Below, piece after piece: positions 6,019 to 6,185 of a DNA stretch of 6,185 nucleotides. Position numbers and translations under genes: made by a program. The notes under the pieces are model-generated. The model was not told where the DNA came from and ran no database searches. It saw only the letters and a list, made by a program, of their open reading frames with translations. This stretch comes from Anaerotignum sp. (lineage in GTDB: Bacteria > Bacillota > Clostridia > Lachnospirales > Anaerotignaceae), in contig JAFZDV010000230.1 in assembly GCA_017560955.1 (NCBI GenBank), forward strand, positions 1-6,185, read 5' to 3'. Position 1 is the stretch's first letter; every line of letters starts with the position of its first letter.

Positions 6019-6185
6019 ATGGTATATAGTGAAAAAGTAATGGATCATTTTATGAATCCCAGAAACGTTGGTGAAATTGAAAATGCCAGTGGTGTTGGTC
6101 AGGTTGGCAATATGAAATGCGGCGATATCATGAAGGTATACCTTCAGATCGAAGAGGGCAAAATCGTAGATGCAAAATTCAAAAC
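6019..6185 (+). CDS. nifU: Fe-S cluster scaffold protein NifU/IscU-like, N-terminal part (partial)
   Basis: Only the first 55 codons plus two bases are in the window. The start, MVYSEKVMDHFMNPRNVG, is the conserved N-terminus of IscU/NifU scaffold proteins, on which Fe-S clusters are assembled from iron and the sulfur delivered by the cysteine desulfurase. The first of the three cluster-ligand cysteines, C34, is visible in VGNMKCGDIMKVYLQI; the other two lie beyond the end. The GN-x-K-CGD context resembles clostridial NifU-type proteins more than proteobacterial IscU (GAPACGD), from family knowledge. Whether the protein has only this domain or the longer NifU layout cannot be seen. ATG 6019 follows a strong AAAGGAGG (6004-6011) with 7 nt spacing. 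The 64-nt gap after nifS shows no terminator or convincing promoter, so cotranscription with nifS is likely. Confidence 0.92.
   Translation, partial: MVYSEKVMDHFMNPRNVGEIENASGVGQVGNMKCGDIMKVYLQIEEGKIVDAKFK

Overview
The window looks like ordinary chromosomal DNA from an anaerobic low-to-moderate-GC Firmicute, most likely class Clostridia (Lachnospiraceae-like). This inference rests on three things: the gene order dxs-tlyA-nadK-argR-recN, strong AGGAGG-type ribosome binding sites before most genes, and a NifS/NifU-type iron-sulfur pair of the clostridial kind. No mobile element, CRISPR array, rRNA or tRNA gene is visible.

Region 1 (1-4022, + strand) is a tightly packed co-directional run. It holds the 3' end of dxs (isoprenoid precursor synthesis), tlyA (S4-domain rRNA 2'-O-methyltransferase), nadK (NAD kinase), argR (arginine repressor) and recN (SMC-like DNA repair ATPase). 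Gaps are 2, 9, 38 and 17 nt, and no internal terminator or clear promoter was found, so this is probably the distal part of one operon whose promoter lies upstream of the window. The genes share no single pathway; the grouping is a conserved clostridial neighbourhood.

Region 2 (4023-4070) is a perfect 15-bp hairpin with A and T tracts on its two sides. It sits between the convergent ends of recN and the next gene and should terminate both strands.

Region 3 (4071-4490, - strand) is a small XRE-family DNA-binding regulator. It is transcribed away from region 4 across an AT-rich 279-nt intergenic stretch (4491-4769). That stretch contains a near-consensus sigma-A promoter facing right (TTGACA, 17 nt, TATATT), a probable leftward -10 element, and several palindromes that could be operators.

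Region 4 (4770-6185, + strand) is nifS (cysteine desulfurase) followed by the start of nifU (Fe-S scaffold), cut by the window end. NifS would supply sulfur and NifU would assemble the cluster. No iscR gene precedes nifS in this window, so the divergent XRE gene is a candidate local regulator, though nothing in the sequence proves this.

The coding content is conventional. The least explained part of the window is the 279-nt divergent intergenic region and its palindromes. I did not find convincing evidence of a new system.
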